NCBI GenBank assembly: GCA_023412805.1
Contig: JAEZRM010000052.1
Span: 1 to 64,000 of the forward strand
DNA: 64,000 nt
Reading direction: 5' to 3'
Origin: Pseudomonadota bacterium
Lineage (GTDB): Bacteria; Pseudomonadota; Alphaproteobacteria; Rhizobiales; Hyphomicrobiaceae
In this document: positions 25,701 through 34,088 of the stretch, in pieces
How positions within the stretch are numbered: the first letter of the stretch is position 1
Layout: every line of letters starts with the position of its first letter
Translations under genes and position numbers: made by a program
Notes under the pieces: generated by a model
Told to the model about the DNA's origin: nothing
The model's database searches: none
Seen by the model: only the letters and a program-made list of their open reading frames with translations

Positions 25701-26450
25701 GTGGCCCAGCCGCGCAAGATCATCTCGGCGCCGACCTGGTCCGGGCTGGAAAGCGAGAAGGTCTGCTACAACGCCGGCTACACCAACGTGCACGAGCTGA
25801 TCCCCTGGCGGACACTGACCGGACGTCAGCAGCTCTACCAGGACCACCTCTGGATGCGCGCGTTCGGCGAGGGCTTCTGCCTCTACCGTCCGCCCGTCGA
25901 TCTGCGCGCGATCAAGCCCGTGCAGGGAATGAAGCCGAACGGCGAGAAGGAAATCGTCCTCAACTTCATCACGCCGCACCAGAAGTGGGGCATCCACTCC
26001 ACCTACACCGACAACCTGCTCATGCTCACGCTGTCACGCGGCGGGCCGATCGTGTGGCTGAGCGAGACCGACGCGCGCAAGGCGGGCATCGTCGATAACG
26101 ACTGGGTGGAGGCCTACAACAGCAACGGCGCGCTCGTCGCCCGCGCGGTCGTCTCGCAGCGCATGAAGGAAGGCACCGTCTTCATGTACCACGCGCAGGA
26201 GAAGATCGTGAACGTGCCCGGCTCCGAGATGACGGGACAGCGCGGCGGCATCCACAATTCGGTGACCCGCACGGTGCTGAAGCCCACGCACATGATCGGC
26301 GGCTACGTCCAGCTCGCCTACGGTTTCAACTACTACGGGACCATCGGAACCAATCGCGACGAGTTCGTCGTCGTGCGCAAGCTCAGCCACGTCGACTGGC
26401 TGGAGCGCCCGCTCGCACGCGCCACTCCCGCCATCCAGGCCGCCGAATAA
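22704..26450 (+). CDS. narG: Respiratory nitrate reductase alpha subunit NarG
   Basis: The catalytic bis-MGD subunit, 1248 residues, reducing nitrate to nitrite on the cytoplasmic face of the membrane. The FS0 [4Fe-4S] ligands are H50, C54, C58 and C93. The Mo-ligand aspartate falls at D222 in YDWYCDLPPASPQTWGEQ, the same position as in Escherichia coli NarG. The signature SNVPQTRTPDAHF is intact. There is no Tat signal, as expected for the inward-facing enzyme. It follows narK by 28 bases and is probably cotranscribed. Confidence 0.98.
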   Translation: MSQFLDRLSYFSKVTEPFSNGHGVTTTEDRGWEDGYRRRWQHDKIVRSTHGANCTGSCSWKIYVKGGIVTWETQQTDYPRTRPDLPNHEPRGCSRGASYSWYLYSGNRVKYPLIRSRLLRHWRAARKTLSPVAAWKSIVEDPKKRQDYISVRGHGGFVRAKWDEVTEIIGAANAYTAKTYGPDRVIGFSPIPAMSMVSYAAGSRYLSLLGGVCMSFYDWYCDLPPASPQTWGEQTDVPESADWYNAGFIILWGSNVPQTRTPDAHFYTEARYRGAKSAVICPDYSEASKFGDIWLSVKQGTDSALAMAMGHVILKEYHVDRQAKYFRDYVRQYSDMPMLVRLARQNGQLVPDRFLRASDFAQGLGEANNPEWKTVAFDEASGNIVVPNGSIGFRWGETGKWNIEEKEASGRSTTLRLSLADIKDDYADVAFPYFGNIEHEHFTHSDHASVLNRRVPVKKLALVDGETLVASVHDLFIANYGVDQGFGGANVAKSYDEDTPYTPAWAERITGVSRDKIIQVAREFATNAEKTNGRSMIIIGAAMNHWYHCDMNYRGVINMLVMCGCIGQSGGGWSHYVGQEKLRPQAGWAPLAFGLDWGRPPRQQNSTSFFYVHTNQWRYETMHTADILSPTAPRGPWDGAIIDYNMRAIRMGWLPAYPTLTQNSLSIAKKAADAKLEPKDYVAKALKSGELSFAWEDPDSPQNFPRNMFVWRSNILGSSGKGHEYFLKHLLGTSHGVLGKDLGEEGREKPKEVRWHDEAPRGKLDLLVTLDFRMSTTCVYSDIVLPTATWYEKNDLNTSDMHPFIHPLTGAVDPAWEARSDWEIYKAIAKAFSEAAPEVLGVEKDVVLTPLMHDSPGEIAQAFEPKDWKKGECEPIPGKTMPAVAVVERDYPNLYKRFTALGPLMEKIGNGIKGIAWQTGHEVEHLKNLNGVVTEPGATQGMARIDSDIDAAEVLLMLAPETNGEVAVKSWESLSRTTGRAHAHLAIPKEDEKIRFRDVVAQPRKIISAPTWSGLESEKVCYNAGYTNVHELIPWRTLTGRQQLYQDHLWMRAFGEGFCLYRPPVDLRAIKPVQGMKPNGEKEIVLNFITPHQKWGIHSTYTDNLLMLTLSRGGPIVWLSETDARKAGIVDNDWVEAYNSNGALVARAVVSQRMKEGTVFMYHAQEKIVNVPGSEMTGQRGGIHNSVTRTVLKPTHMIGGYVQLAYGFNYYGTIGTNRDEFVVVRKLSHVDWLERPLARATPAIQAAE

Positions 26451-26463
26451 AGGACAAGAGAAA

Positions 26464-27987
26464 ATGAAAATTCGCGCTCAAATCGCGATGGTGCTGAACC
26501 TCGACAAGTGCATCGGCTGCCACACCTGCTCGGTCACCTGCAAGAACGTGTGGACCAACCGCGAAGGTATGGAATACGCGTGGTTCAACAACGTCGAGAC
26601 CAAGCCGGGCATCGGCTATCCCAAGGAATGGGAGAACCAGGATCGCTGGAACGGCGGCTGGAAGCGCAAGCGCAACGGCCGGATCGAGCCGCGCATCGGC
26701 GGCAAGTGGCGCATCCTCGCCAACATCTTCGCCAACCCGGATCTCCCCGAGATCGACGACTACTACGAGCCCTTCACCTTCGACTACGAGCACCTGCAGA
26801 AGGCGCCCGAGCTTCAGGCGTTTCCGACGGCGCGCCCGCGCTCGCTGATCACGGGCCAGCGCATGGAGAAGATCGAGTGGGGGCCCAATTGGGAGGAGAT
26901 CCTCGGCGGCGAATTCTCGAAGCGCTCCGCCGATGTGAACTTCGAGGGTGTTCAAAAGGAGATCTACGGCCAGTTCGAGAACACGTTCATGATGTACCTG
27001 CCGCGGCTGTGCGAGCACTGCCTCAATCCGACGTGCGTCGCGGCCTGCCCCTCGGGAGCGATCTACAAGCGCGAAGAGGACGGCATCGTCCTCATCGACC
27101 AGGACAAATGCCGCGGTTGGCGCATGTGCGTGTCGGGCTGCCCGTACAAGAAGATCTACTTCAACTGGTCGAGCGGGAAGAGCGAGAAGTGCATCTTCTG
27201 CTATCCGCGCATCGAGGCCGGCCAGCCGACCGTCTGCTCGGAGACCTGCGTCGGCCGCATCCGCTATCTGGGCGTAGTGCTCTATGACGCCGACCGCATT
27301 GAGGAAGCCGCAAGCGCACCCGACGGGAAGGATCTCTACGAGGCACAGCTCAAGCTGTTCCTCGATCCGAGCGACCCGGCTGTAATCGCGCAGGCGCGCG
27401 TCGACGGCGTGCCCGATGCTTGGCTCGACGCTGCGCGCAAGTCGCCGATCTGGAAGATGGCAATGGAATGGAAAGTCGCCTTCCCGCTCCATCCCGAGTA
27501 CCGCACCCTGCCCATGGTCTGGTACGTGCCGCCGCTTTCGCCGATCACGGCGGCTGCCGAAGCCGGCAAGATGGGAACGGACGGCGCCATGCCCGACGTG
27601 CGCTCGCTCCGCATCCCGCTCAAGTATCTTGCCAACCTTCTGACGGCGGGTGACGAGAAGCCTGTTGCTACGGGCCTCGAGCGCATGCTCGCCATGCGCG
27701 CCTATATGCGCGCCAAGACGATCGACGGCGTCATCGATGAGGCGATCGCGAAGAAGGTCGGTCTGACCGGCTTGCAGATCGAGGAGATGTACCACGTCAT
27801 GGCGATCGCCAACTACGAGGATCGCTTCGTCATCCCGACCACGCACCGCGAGGTCACGGAGGATGCCTACGAGCTGCGCGGCCAGTGCGGCTTCACGTTC
27901 GGCGACGGCTGCATGCCGAGTGACAACAAGGTCAATCTGTTCGGCGGCGTGAAGCTCAAGAACGACCGCTCGAAAGTGGAGGCCTGA
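26464..27987 (+). CDS. narH: Respiratory nitrate reductase beta subunit NarH
   Basis: The electron-transfer subunit of 507 residues carrying three [4Fe-4S] and one [3Fe-4S] clusters between NarI haem and NarG. Four cysteine groups are seen: CIGCHTCSVTC, CEHCLNPTCVAACP, CRGWRMCVSGCP and CIFCYP with CSETC. The tryptophan replacing a cysteine in CRGWRMC is the normal feature producing the 3Fe cluster. It starts 13 bases after narG behind GGACAAGAG. Confidence 0.98.
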   Translation: MKIRAQIAMVLNLDKCIGCHTCSVTCKNVWTNREGMEYAWFNNVETKPGIGYPKEWENQDRWNGGWKRKRNGRIEPRIGGKWRILANIFANPDLPEIDDYYEPFTFDYEHLQKAPELQAFPTARPRSLITGQRMEKIEWGPNWEEILGGEFSKRSADVNFEGVQKEIYGQFENTFMMYLPRLCEHCLNPTCVAACPSGAIYKREEDGIVLIDQDKCRGWRMCVSGCPYKKIYFNWSSGKSEKCIFCYPRIEAGQPTVCSETCVGRIRYLGVVLYDADRIEEAASAPDGKDLYEAQLKLFLDPSDPAVIAQARVDGVPDAWLDAARKSPIWKMAMEWKVAFPLHPEYRTLPMVWYVPPLSPITAAAEAGKMGTDGAMPDVRSLRIPLKYLANLLTAGDEKPVATGLERMLAMRAYMRAKTIDGVIDEAIAKKVGLTGLQIEEMYHVMAIANYEDRFVIPTTHREVTEDAYELRGQCGFTFGDGCMPSDNKVNLFGGVKLKNDRSKVEA

Positions 27988-27989
27988 TA

Positions 27990-28742
27990 ATGAAGACGCT
28001 CAAGGCTCTCTCCGCTTTGCTCACTTATCCGAGCGAGGAAATGCAGGCCGCCGCCCCCGAGCTGAAATCCGTCCTCGCGCGTGAGGGTGTGCTCAAGCGG
28101 CGCGATCTAGCCGCAGTGATCGATCTGGTCGAAGACATTGCTGGGTGCGACCTGTTTGACGCACAGGAGCGCTACATTCTGCTGTTCGATCGCACCCGAT
28201 CGCTGTCGCTGCATCTCTTCGAGCACGTGCACGGGGAAAGCCGCGACCGTGGCCAGGCGATGGTCGACCTCATCAAGCTCTACGAGGATGGCGGCTATTC
28301 GCCGACCACCACGGAGCTGCCGGACTTCCTGCCGCTGTTCCTCGAGTACGCCGCAACGCTGGAACCGACCGAGGCTATCGAGCTGATCGGCCAGCCCGGA
28401 CACGTCTTCGCGGCGCTCAAGGAGCGGCTGATCAAGCGCAAATCACCCTATGCCGCCGTCTTCTCAGCCCTTGTCGCCATCTCCAAGGCAAAGCTCGACG
28501 AGGCGGCGTTGGCGGCATTGCGCGAGGAGCCGGATCCGGAGCCCGACGATCTCGAAGCCCTCGACGCGGCCTGGATGGATGAGGAAGTCACGTTCGGTCC
28601 CGGTGCCGCGCAGAACGCGTGCGGCGTCGACGCGCTCGCGTCCAAGCTGCGTCAGGCGCGCCGGCCGGCGCCCGGCCTCGAGCCCGCACCGTCGAGCGGT
28701 CCTCGCACCGTCATCACCACATCTCCCGCTCACCGCGCGTAA
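27990..28742 (+). CDS. narJ: Nitrate reductase assembly chaperone NarJ
   Basis: A cytoplasmic TorD-superfamily chaperone of 250 residues needed for molybdenum cofactor insertion into NarG and membrane attachment of NarGH. The opening KALSALLTYPSEEMQ and the segment LSLHLFEHVHGESRDRGQAM are typical. The acidic C-terminal tail is variable. It begins two bases after narH. Confidence 0.95.
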   Translation: MKTLKALSALLTYPSEEMQAAAPELKSVLAREGVLKRRDLAAVIDLVEDIAGCDLFDAQERYILLFDRTRSLSLHLFEHVHGESRDRGQAMVDLIKLYEDGGYSPTTTELPDFLPLFLEYAATLEPTEAIELIGQPGHVFAALKERLIKRKSPYAAVFSALVAISKAKLDEAALAALREEPDPEPDDLEALDAAWMDEEVTFGPGAAQNACGVDALASKLRQARRPAPGLEPAPSSGPRTVITTSPAHRA

Positions 28743-28753
28743 GGAGCCTTGCC

Positions 28754-29482
28754 ATGCGCGACGCGATCTACACCATCCTCTTCGTCTGGTATCCCTACTT
28801 CTGCCTGACCACCTTCATCATCGGCAGCCTGATCCGCTTCGACCGCGACCAGTACAGTTGGAAGGCGAGCTCGAGCCAGATGCTGCGCAAGCGTCAGCTC
28901 TACTGGGGCTCCAATCTCTTCCACTTCGGCATCCTGTTCCTCTTCTTCGGACACACGGTCGGCCTGCTGACGCCGACATCGGTCTACACGCTCGTCATGA
29001 CCGTCCCGCAGAAGCAGATCGCCGCGGTGATCGCCGGCGGCATTGCCGGTACGGCGTGCTTCGTCGGACTGACGCTGCTGCTGCATCGCCGCCTGTTCGA
29101 TGCCCGCATCCGCCAGACGTCGACGGTCATGGATCTCGCGGTGCTGATCATCCTCTGGGTGCAGCTCTCGCTCGGCCTGCTCACGCTCCCGTTCTCGCTC
29201 GGCCACCGCGACGGATCGGCGATGCTGACGCTCTCGCACTGGGCGCAGGGCATCGTAACACTGCAGCCGGTCGACGCCCGGACGCTGCAAGGCCTCGAAT
29301 GGCCGTTCCTGGCGCATCTCGTCCTCGGGATGACCATCTTCCTCGTCTTTCCGTTCTCACGCCTCGTGCACATCTGGTCGGCGCCCGTCTGGTACCTCGG
29401 TAGGCGCGGCTATCAAGTGGTGCGGACCCGTAAGCCGCTGGCCTCAGGCGGCGTGCGGCGTCCCATCGAACCCGCGGAGTGA
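28754..29482 (+). CDS. narI: Respiratory nitrate reductase gamma subunit NarI
   Basis: The membrane dihaem cytochrome b of 242 residues that oxidises quinol and passes electrons to NarH. About five membrane helices are visible. The haem-ligand histidines are in LFHFGILFLFFGHTVG and in the C-terminal helices with LSHWAQG and RLVHIWSAP. The start at 28754 follows AAGGAG and gives the usual short N-terminus. Longer in-frame starts overlap narJ. Confidence 0.97.
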   Translation: MRDAIYTILFVWYPYFCLTTFIIGSLIRFDRDQYSWKASSSQMLRKRQLYWGSNLFHFGILFLFFGHTVGLLTPTSVYTLVMTVPQKQIAAVIAGGIAGTACFVGLTLLLHRRLFDARIRQTSTVMDLAVLIILWVQLSLGLLTLPFSLGHRDGSAMLTLSHWAQGIVTLQPVDARTLQGLEWPFLAHLVLGMTIFLVFPFSRLVHIWSAPVWYLGRRGYQVVRTRKPLASGGVRRPIEPAE

Positions 29483-29487
29483 CTGCC

Positions 29488-30339
29488 ATGACTACTCATG
29501 CTGCATCTGCCGGCTGCGCGATCAAGCCGGTGATCACGACGAAGCAGAAGACGGTGAGTGTCAACGGCATCGCCATTCCGCGGGCCGAAATCTCGCGCGA
29601 GGCGCAGAACCATCCCGCGACAAAGCCCATCGAAGCGTGGCTCGCGGCCGCCCGCGCGCTCGTCGTCCGTGAGCTACTTCTTCAGGAAGCTCGCCGGCTG
29701 AACCTCCAGCCGCATCCGCTCGCGGATGAGGAGGGCCGACGTGAGACCGACGAGGAAGCGCTCGTGCGACAGCTCGTCGAACGCGAGGTGCGCACGCCGA
29801 TCGCCGACGCCGCAGCCTGCCTGCGCTACTACGAGGCCAACCGCCGGCGCCTGCGCACGCCTGACATCTACGAGGTGCGGCACATCCTGCTGGCGTCGCC
29901 GGCCGGCGACCGCGATGCGCGGCGTGCCGCACGCGGGCAGGCCGACGCGATCATCGCGGCGCTGATGCACGATCCTACTGCCTTCGACGACATCGCCCGC
30001 AGCCGATCCGCCTGTCCCTCCGGCGCGTCGGGCGGCAATCTCGGCCAGATCGGACCTGACCAGACCGTACCCGAGTTCGAGCGCGCCCTCGCGTCGATGC
30101 CTGTCGGCGCAGTCGCACCGGCACCGGTCGAGACACGCTACGGCTTCCATATCGTGCGTGTCGACCGGCGGATCGAGGGGCGCGACCTGCCTTTTGAGAT
30201 GGTGCAGTCTCGCATCGCCGTGTGGCTCGACGAGAAAGTGCGCCGTGTCGCTATCCGCCAGTACATCGAGATCCTCGCCGGGCGCGCCGAGATCAGCGGC
30301 GTCGCTTTCGATGCCTCTGCCACCCCCCTCGTGCAATAG
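29488..30339 (+). CDS. PpiC-type peptidyl-prolyl isomerase of the nar cluster
   Basis: A parvulin-like foldase of 283 residues. The rotamase domain (about residues 125-230) shows VRHILLASP, FDDIARSRSACPSGASGGNLG and YGFHIVRVDRR, matching the PpiC/NifM pattern. There is no clear signal peptide, so a cytoplasmic role in maturing NarGHI is more likely than periplasmic folding. A GTG at 29479 overlapping the narI stop is an alternative start. ATG 29488 is better spaced from CGGAG. Confidence 0.88.
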   Translation: MTTHAASAGCAIKPVITTKQKTVSVNGIAIPRAEISREAQNHPATKPIEAWLAAARALVVRELLLQEARRLNLQPHPLADEEGRRETDEEALVRQLVEREVRTPIADAAACLRYYEANRRRLRTPDIYEVRHILLASPAGDRDARRAARGQADAIIAALMHDPTAFDDIARSRSACPSGASGGNLGQIGPDQTVPEFERALASMPVGAVAPAPVETRYGFHIVRVDRRIEGRDLPFEMVQSRIAVWLDEKVRRVAIRQYIEILAGRAEISGVAFDASATPLVQ

Positions 30340-30349
30340 GAGACCGGCT

Positions 30350-30694
30350 ATGCAGCTCGGTACGTTGATGGATCATCTGGCAATCGAGGATGACGCCGCG
30401 TCCGCGCTCGAAGCGCTCGGCGACATCGTTCTCTTTGCCAAGGTGCAGGCCACGGGCGAGCGCTACGGCGAGAGTCCCGGCGAGTATGTCGCCAACGCCG
30501 CGCGCCGCTTCGCCGCTCTCGGCAGCGACGAGGATTGGCTGGGCCTGATGACCGCGATGGAGCGCAGCGCGGACCCCGCCAAGACGGCTCTCGAGCGCAT
30601 GCTCCGCTGGGCGCTAAAGGCCGACGCAGTGAAAGGGCCGCCTCCACCCCACGCGGGCTGCACCTGCGGCGGCCATGCCAAGCACGACCATTGA
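30350..30694 (+). CDS. Conserved small nar-cluster protein with Cys/His tail
   Basis: A soluble protein of 114 residues that I cannot assign to a named family. Most of it looks helical and acidic (DHLAIEDDAASALEALGDI). It ends in a Cys/His-rich tail, HAGCTCGGHAKHDH, which could bind a metal. The start follows AGGAGA. Its place directly after the PpiC-type foldase, 10 bases away and within the nar operon, suggests an accessory or metal-handling role in nitrate reductase maturation. That is inference only. Confidence 0.7.
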   Translation: MQLGTLMDHLAIEDDAASALEALGDIVLFAKVQATGERYGESPGEYVANAARRFAALGSDEDWLGLMTAMERSADPAKTALERMLRWALKADAVKGPPPPHAGCTCGGHAKHDH

Positions 30695-30721
30695 GGCCGC
30701 ACGCGCGCCAAGGCGAAGCCT

Positions 30722-31486
30722 ATGTCACGCACACTCGACCATCTCTTCGACCGCAACGTCGCGTGGGCAGATCGCAAGACGCGTGACGATCCCGGCTTCT
30801 TCCGCCGCATGGCCGAGCAGCAGGCGCCACGCTACCTTTGGCTCGGCTGCTCCGATAGCCGCGTCGCCGCCAACGACATACTCGGCATGGACCCCGGTGA
30901 GATCTTTGTTCACCGCAACATCGCCAACATGGTCCACACCAGCGACATGAACATCCTGTCGGTGCTCGAGTTTGCCGTTGACCACCTCGGCGTCGAGCAC
31001 ATCATCGTCTGCGGGCACTACGGCTGCGGCGGCGTACAGCAGGCGCTGGCGAGCGAGCGCGGCTCCATGCTCGATCACTGGCTGCAGCCCCTTACGATGA
31101 TGTACCACAAGCACCGTCCGCGCATCGATGCCATCACGGATCGCGCGGCGCGCCTGAACCGTCTCTGCGAGGTCAATATCGAGATGCAGGTTCGGCGCCT
31201 CGCGGCGACGCCCATCGTCGAGAATGCCTGGGCACGCGGACAGGCGCTGCACGTGCACGGCTGGATCTATGCCATTCACGACGGCTTGCTGCGCGATCTC
31301 GGCCCGCATCTCTCGTCGATCGCGGAGCGCGACAATCTTCTCTCCATCGATCAGCGGGTTTGTGATCCGGCCGAGCCGATCAGCGCCGTGCGCCGTCAGG
31401 CCATGGATGTGTTCGAGAAACTCGAGCTGCGCCAGCCTCCGGACGCACCATGCTGCACGCCGACTGCGGGCGGCCGCGATGCATAG
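30722..31486 (+). CDS. Beta-class carbonic anhydrase
   Basis: A zinc enzyme of 254 residues interconverting CO2 and bicarbonate. Zinc ligands are C43, H99 and C102 (motifs LGCSDSR and VCGHYGCGG), with the D45-R47 dyad present. The C-terminal extension of about 30 residues includes a CC pair (DAPCCTP). It lies 28 bases after the Cys/His-tail gene, apparently within the nar operon. A link to pH or bicarbonate balance during nitrate respiration is inferred. Confidence 0.95.
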   Translation: MSRTLDHLFDRNVAWADRKTRDDPGFFRRMAEQQAPRYLWLGCSDSRVAANDILGMDPGEIFVHRNIANMVHTSDMNILSVLEFAVDHLGVEHIIVCGHYGCGGVQQALASERGSMLDHWLQPLTMMYHKHRPRIDAITDRAARLNRLCEVNIEMQVRRLAATPIVENAWARGQALHVHGWIYAIHDGLLRDLGPHLSSIAERDNLLSIDQRVCDPAEPISAVRRQAMDVFEKLELRQPPDAPCCTPTAGGRDA

Positions 31487-31565
31487 CCGCAACCCACATC
31501 CCATGATGAGCCCGGCAGCCTGCCGCTCCTTTCACCCTTTCTGACGTATCTCGGGAGACACCACC

Positions 31566-32150
31566 ATGCCCGCAACCACCCCATCGGCCCCCATCGTTGC
31601 CATCGTCTATGGAGACGGCGCGCGCGTCGGCCCGATCCTCAATGACATCGTCGATCATCTTCTTTCGGCAGGCTACAGGCTCGCTGGCCTGCTCCAGCGC
31701 GACCGCGTTCGTGTCGGGCGCTCACGCTGCGATATGCTGATGGAAGACCTGACAACCGGAGAGACGATGGCCGTCTCACAGGATCGCGGAGAGGGCGCGC
31801 GCGGCTGTCGGCTCGACGTCGAGGCGCTGATCAATGCGGTAGTACGTGTTCGCAACTCACTCGCAGCTGCGCCCGACCTCCTGATCGTCAACAAGTTCGG
31901 CAAGACCGAGTGCGAAGGCGGCGGCTGCCGTTCCCTGATCGTCGACGCGGTCGAGATCGGCGTGCCGGTTCTGGTCGCGGTGCCGTATGGCAACCTGGAC
32001 CCGTGGCGCAGCTTCGCTGGCGATCTCGCCGTCGAGTATCTTCTCGACGATCTCCCGCCGGACACGGCCGCCGCATGCCGAAAGCTCGGCTTTGCCAGCG
32101 CCGACAAGGCGCGCGGCAAGCCCGACGCGCCGGCGCTTCCGGCGCCGTAG
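31566..32150 (+). CDS. DUF2478 protein
   Basis: A protein of 194 residues with the DUF2478 pattern: an opening VAIVYGDGARVGPILNDIV resembling a nucleotide-binding loop, then LAGLLQRDR, a DLTTGETMAVSQDRG segment, LLIVNKFGKTECEGGG and a final GVPVLVAVPYGNLDPW. Members often sit beside molybdate-transport or nitrate-reduction genes and look like P-loop-derived NTPases. The exact function is not known to me. It follows carbonic anhydrase after 79 bases. Confidence 0.8.
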   Translation: MPATTPSAPIVAIVYGDGARVGPILNDIVDHLLSAGYRLAGLLQRDRVRVGRSRCDMLMEDLTTGETMAVSQDRGEGARGCRLDVEALINAVVRVRNSLAAAPDLLIVNKFGKTECEGGGCRSLIVDAVEIGVPVLVAVPYGNLDPWRSFAGDLAVEYLLDDLPPDTAAACRKLGFASADKARGKPDAPALPAP

Positions 32151-32158
32151 CGCGGGTA

Positions 32159-32530
32159 CTACTCTCCATTGGGCACATCCGGCCGCGTCAGGACGAACGT
32201 CGCCACGCCGCCGAGGACAGTCGCCTGAGCAATGAGAATGATGTCGGAGACGCCGAGAAGCACGCTTGTCATAAAGGTCGCCGTCATGACCGCCATGGCC
32301 ACCATCTTCGCGCGGCGACTGATGGCACCGTGCCTGTTCCAGTGTGCAATGGGCGGGCCCAGCCGCGGGTGCGTCATGATCCAGTTGTGAAGGTGCGGCG
32401 AAGAGCGAGCGAACGCGTACGCCGCGAGCAGGAGAAAGGGCGTGGTGGGGACGAGCGGGAGAACGACGCCGGCAACGCCGCAAGCCGTCGAGACGAGGCC
32501 GAGGGTGAGCCAGAGTGCTCGAACCGGCAT
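32159..32530 (-). CDS. DUF454 (YbaN-like) membrane protein
   Basis: A small inner-membrane protein of 123 residues. It contains the DUF454 pattern GLVSTACGVAGVVLPLVPTTPFLLLAAYAFARSSP (key residues G-V-LP-L-P-TTPF) and two further helices at the C-terminus. Family members often neighbour nnrS and denitrification genes. The function is unknown. It is convergent with DUF2478 (8-base gap) and divergent from nnrS. Confidence 0.88.
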   Translation of the reverse strand: MPVRALWLTLGLVSTACGVAGVVLPLVPTTPFLLLAAYAFARSSPHLHNWIMTHPRLGPPIAHWNRHGAISRRAKMVAMAVMTATFMTSVLLGVSDIILIAQATVLGGVATFVLTRPDVPNGE

Positions 32531-32632
32531 TCGCTTTCAGTCTCCTCCGCTGCGTGGCGCGGCAAGCGCGGGCGGCATCCGGCCGGCAGCAGCCGCGCAT
32601 AGTCACCATACGAGACCCCGCAGGAGGCGACC

Positions 32633-33817
32633 ATGACCACGAGTGCCGCACAGATCCGCGCCTATGCCGGTCCGCCGCTGTTCAGCTACGGCTTTCGTCC
32701 ATTCTTCCTGTTCGGTGCGCTGTGGGCGGCGATCGCGGTTGCGCTTTGGCTCCCGATACTGAGCGGGCATCTGTCGCTCCCGAGCACGCTCGCGCCGATC
32801 GAATGGCACACACATGAGCTCATCTTCGGCTACGTACCCGCGATCGTGACCGGATTCCTTCTTACGGCCGTGCCGAACTGGACCGGGCGCCTGCCGATCG
32901 TCGGCGCTCGCCTGGCGCTTCTCTTCTTCGTCTGGAGCGCAGGTCGCATGGCGATCTTCTTCTCGCAACTCATCGGCGCATGGCCCGCGGCGGCGATAGA
33001 CATGGCCTTTCTGGTGACCGTCGGCGCCGTGATCGCGCGCGAGATCATCGCGAGCGGCAACACGAGCAATCTGAAGGTGCTGACAGGCGTCACGCTGATT
33101 CTGATCGGCAACGGCTGGTTCCACCTGGAGGCGAACGAAGGATTGGGCAACGGGCACGGCACGCGCCTTGGCATCGGCGCGACGGTCCTCCTCATCATGC
33201 TGATCGGCGGCCGCATCATTCCGAGCTTCACGCGCAACTGGCTCGCGCGCCGCGAACCCGGCCGGCTGCCGGCACCCTTCGACCGCTTCGATGCCGTCGT
33301 CATGATCGTGAGCGGCACTGCCCTCGCCGTCTGGGTCGGCGCACCGCACGCCACGGCCACCGCCATTCTTGCGCTTGCCGCCGGCCTCCTGAATGGTGCC
33401 CGACTCGCACGCTGGTCCGGCGAGCGCACCGTCGCCGAGCCGCTCGTGCTGATCCTTCACGTCGCCTACGCATTCGTTCCAGTCGGCTTCTTCCTGCTCG
33501 CGCTCGCCATCGTGCGTCCCGATGTCGTCGCCCCCTCGGGCGCGCTGCACGGCTGGACGGTCGGGGCGATCGGCACCATGACGCTCGCCGTCATGACGCG
33601 GGCCAGCCTCGGCCACACGGGCCGGCCGCTCACCGCGACGCGCCAGATCCAGTTCATCTACCTTGCAGCAATCATATCGGCGCTGGCGCGCATCTCGGCA
33701 GCATTCGACCTGCTGCGCGAGCCGATGCTGCATCTCTCGGCAGCCGCATGGGTCGCGGCATTCGGCGGCTTCGTGATCATCTACGCACCGCTCCTCACTC
33801 GAAGAACAAGGCCATGA
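32633..33817 (+). CDS. nnrS: NnrS family membrane protein
   Basis: A polytopic haem- and copper-associated membrane protein of 394 residues, about 12 helices, that protects against nitrosative stress. The family start AYAGPPLFSYGFRPFFLFGALWAA (key G-F-R-P-FFL) and EWHTHELIFGYVPAIVTGFLLTAVPNW (key W-H-x-HE) are intact. So are HGWTVGAIGTMTLAVMTRASLGHTGR in its key residues. GCAGGAGG precedes the start. It complements NO arising from nitrite. Confidence 0.95.
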   Translation: MTTSAAQIRAYAGPPLFSYGFRPFFLFGALWAAIAVALWLPILSGHLSLPSTLAPIEWHTHELIFGYVPAIVTGFLLTAVPNWTGRLPIVGARLALLFFVWSAGRMAIFFSQLIGAWPAAAIDMAFLVTVGAVIAREIIASGNTSNLKVLTGVTLILIGNGWFHLEANEGLGNGHGTRLGIGATVLLIMLIGGRIIPSFTRNWLARREPGRLPAPFDRFDAVVMIVSGTALAVWVGAPHATATAILALAAGLLNGARLARWSGERTVAEPLVLILHVAYAFVPVGFFLLALAIVRPDVVAPSGALHGWTVGAIGTMTLAVMTRASLGHTGRPLTATRQIQFIYLAAIISALARISAAFDLLREPMLHLSAAAWVAAFGGFVIIYAPLLTRRTRP

Positions 33818-33987
33818 GCTTTGTCGAGACCATTGAGAGGCAGCTGCGGATCATCCTCGCGAGGTTTGAGACCGAGCCGCTTCCAGTTCATCTGCTACAC
33901 GCCAGCCGCGGCGCACCGCCATCCAAGATGCGCGTATTTCTGGATTTTGCGGCTGATCGACTGAGGGCGAGGCTGAAGTCTCTCTAA
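33814..33987 (+). pseudogene. LysR-type regulator, C-terminal fragment
   Basis: A 57-codon frame overlaps the nnrS stop by four bases. Its segment LRIILARFETEPLPVHLLHA followed by KMRVFLDFAADRLRARL is the usual C-terminal end of LysR substrate-binding domains (consensus like LPV-x-L-x-P and VRAFIDFLAxRL). The DNA-binding and most of the effector domain are missing. It is in the opposite orientation to another broken LysR gene just downstream, whose own C-terminus is missing. I treat it as a relic, though the ATGA overlap could allow translation. Confidence 0.65.
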
Positions 33988-34088
33988 ATGCTCGTGCGCG
34001 TTGCGTCAGCGATATTGCGCGGAACGCTCGCCCCCTATCTCCCACGGCCGCCGCAGCCAAGATTGCCCTCGTCGGTGTGGTTCCCCAG

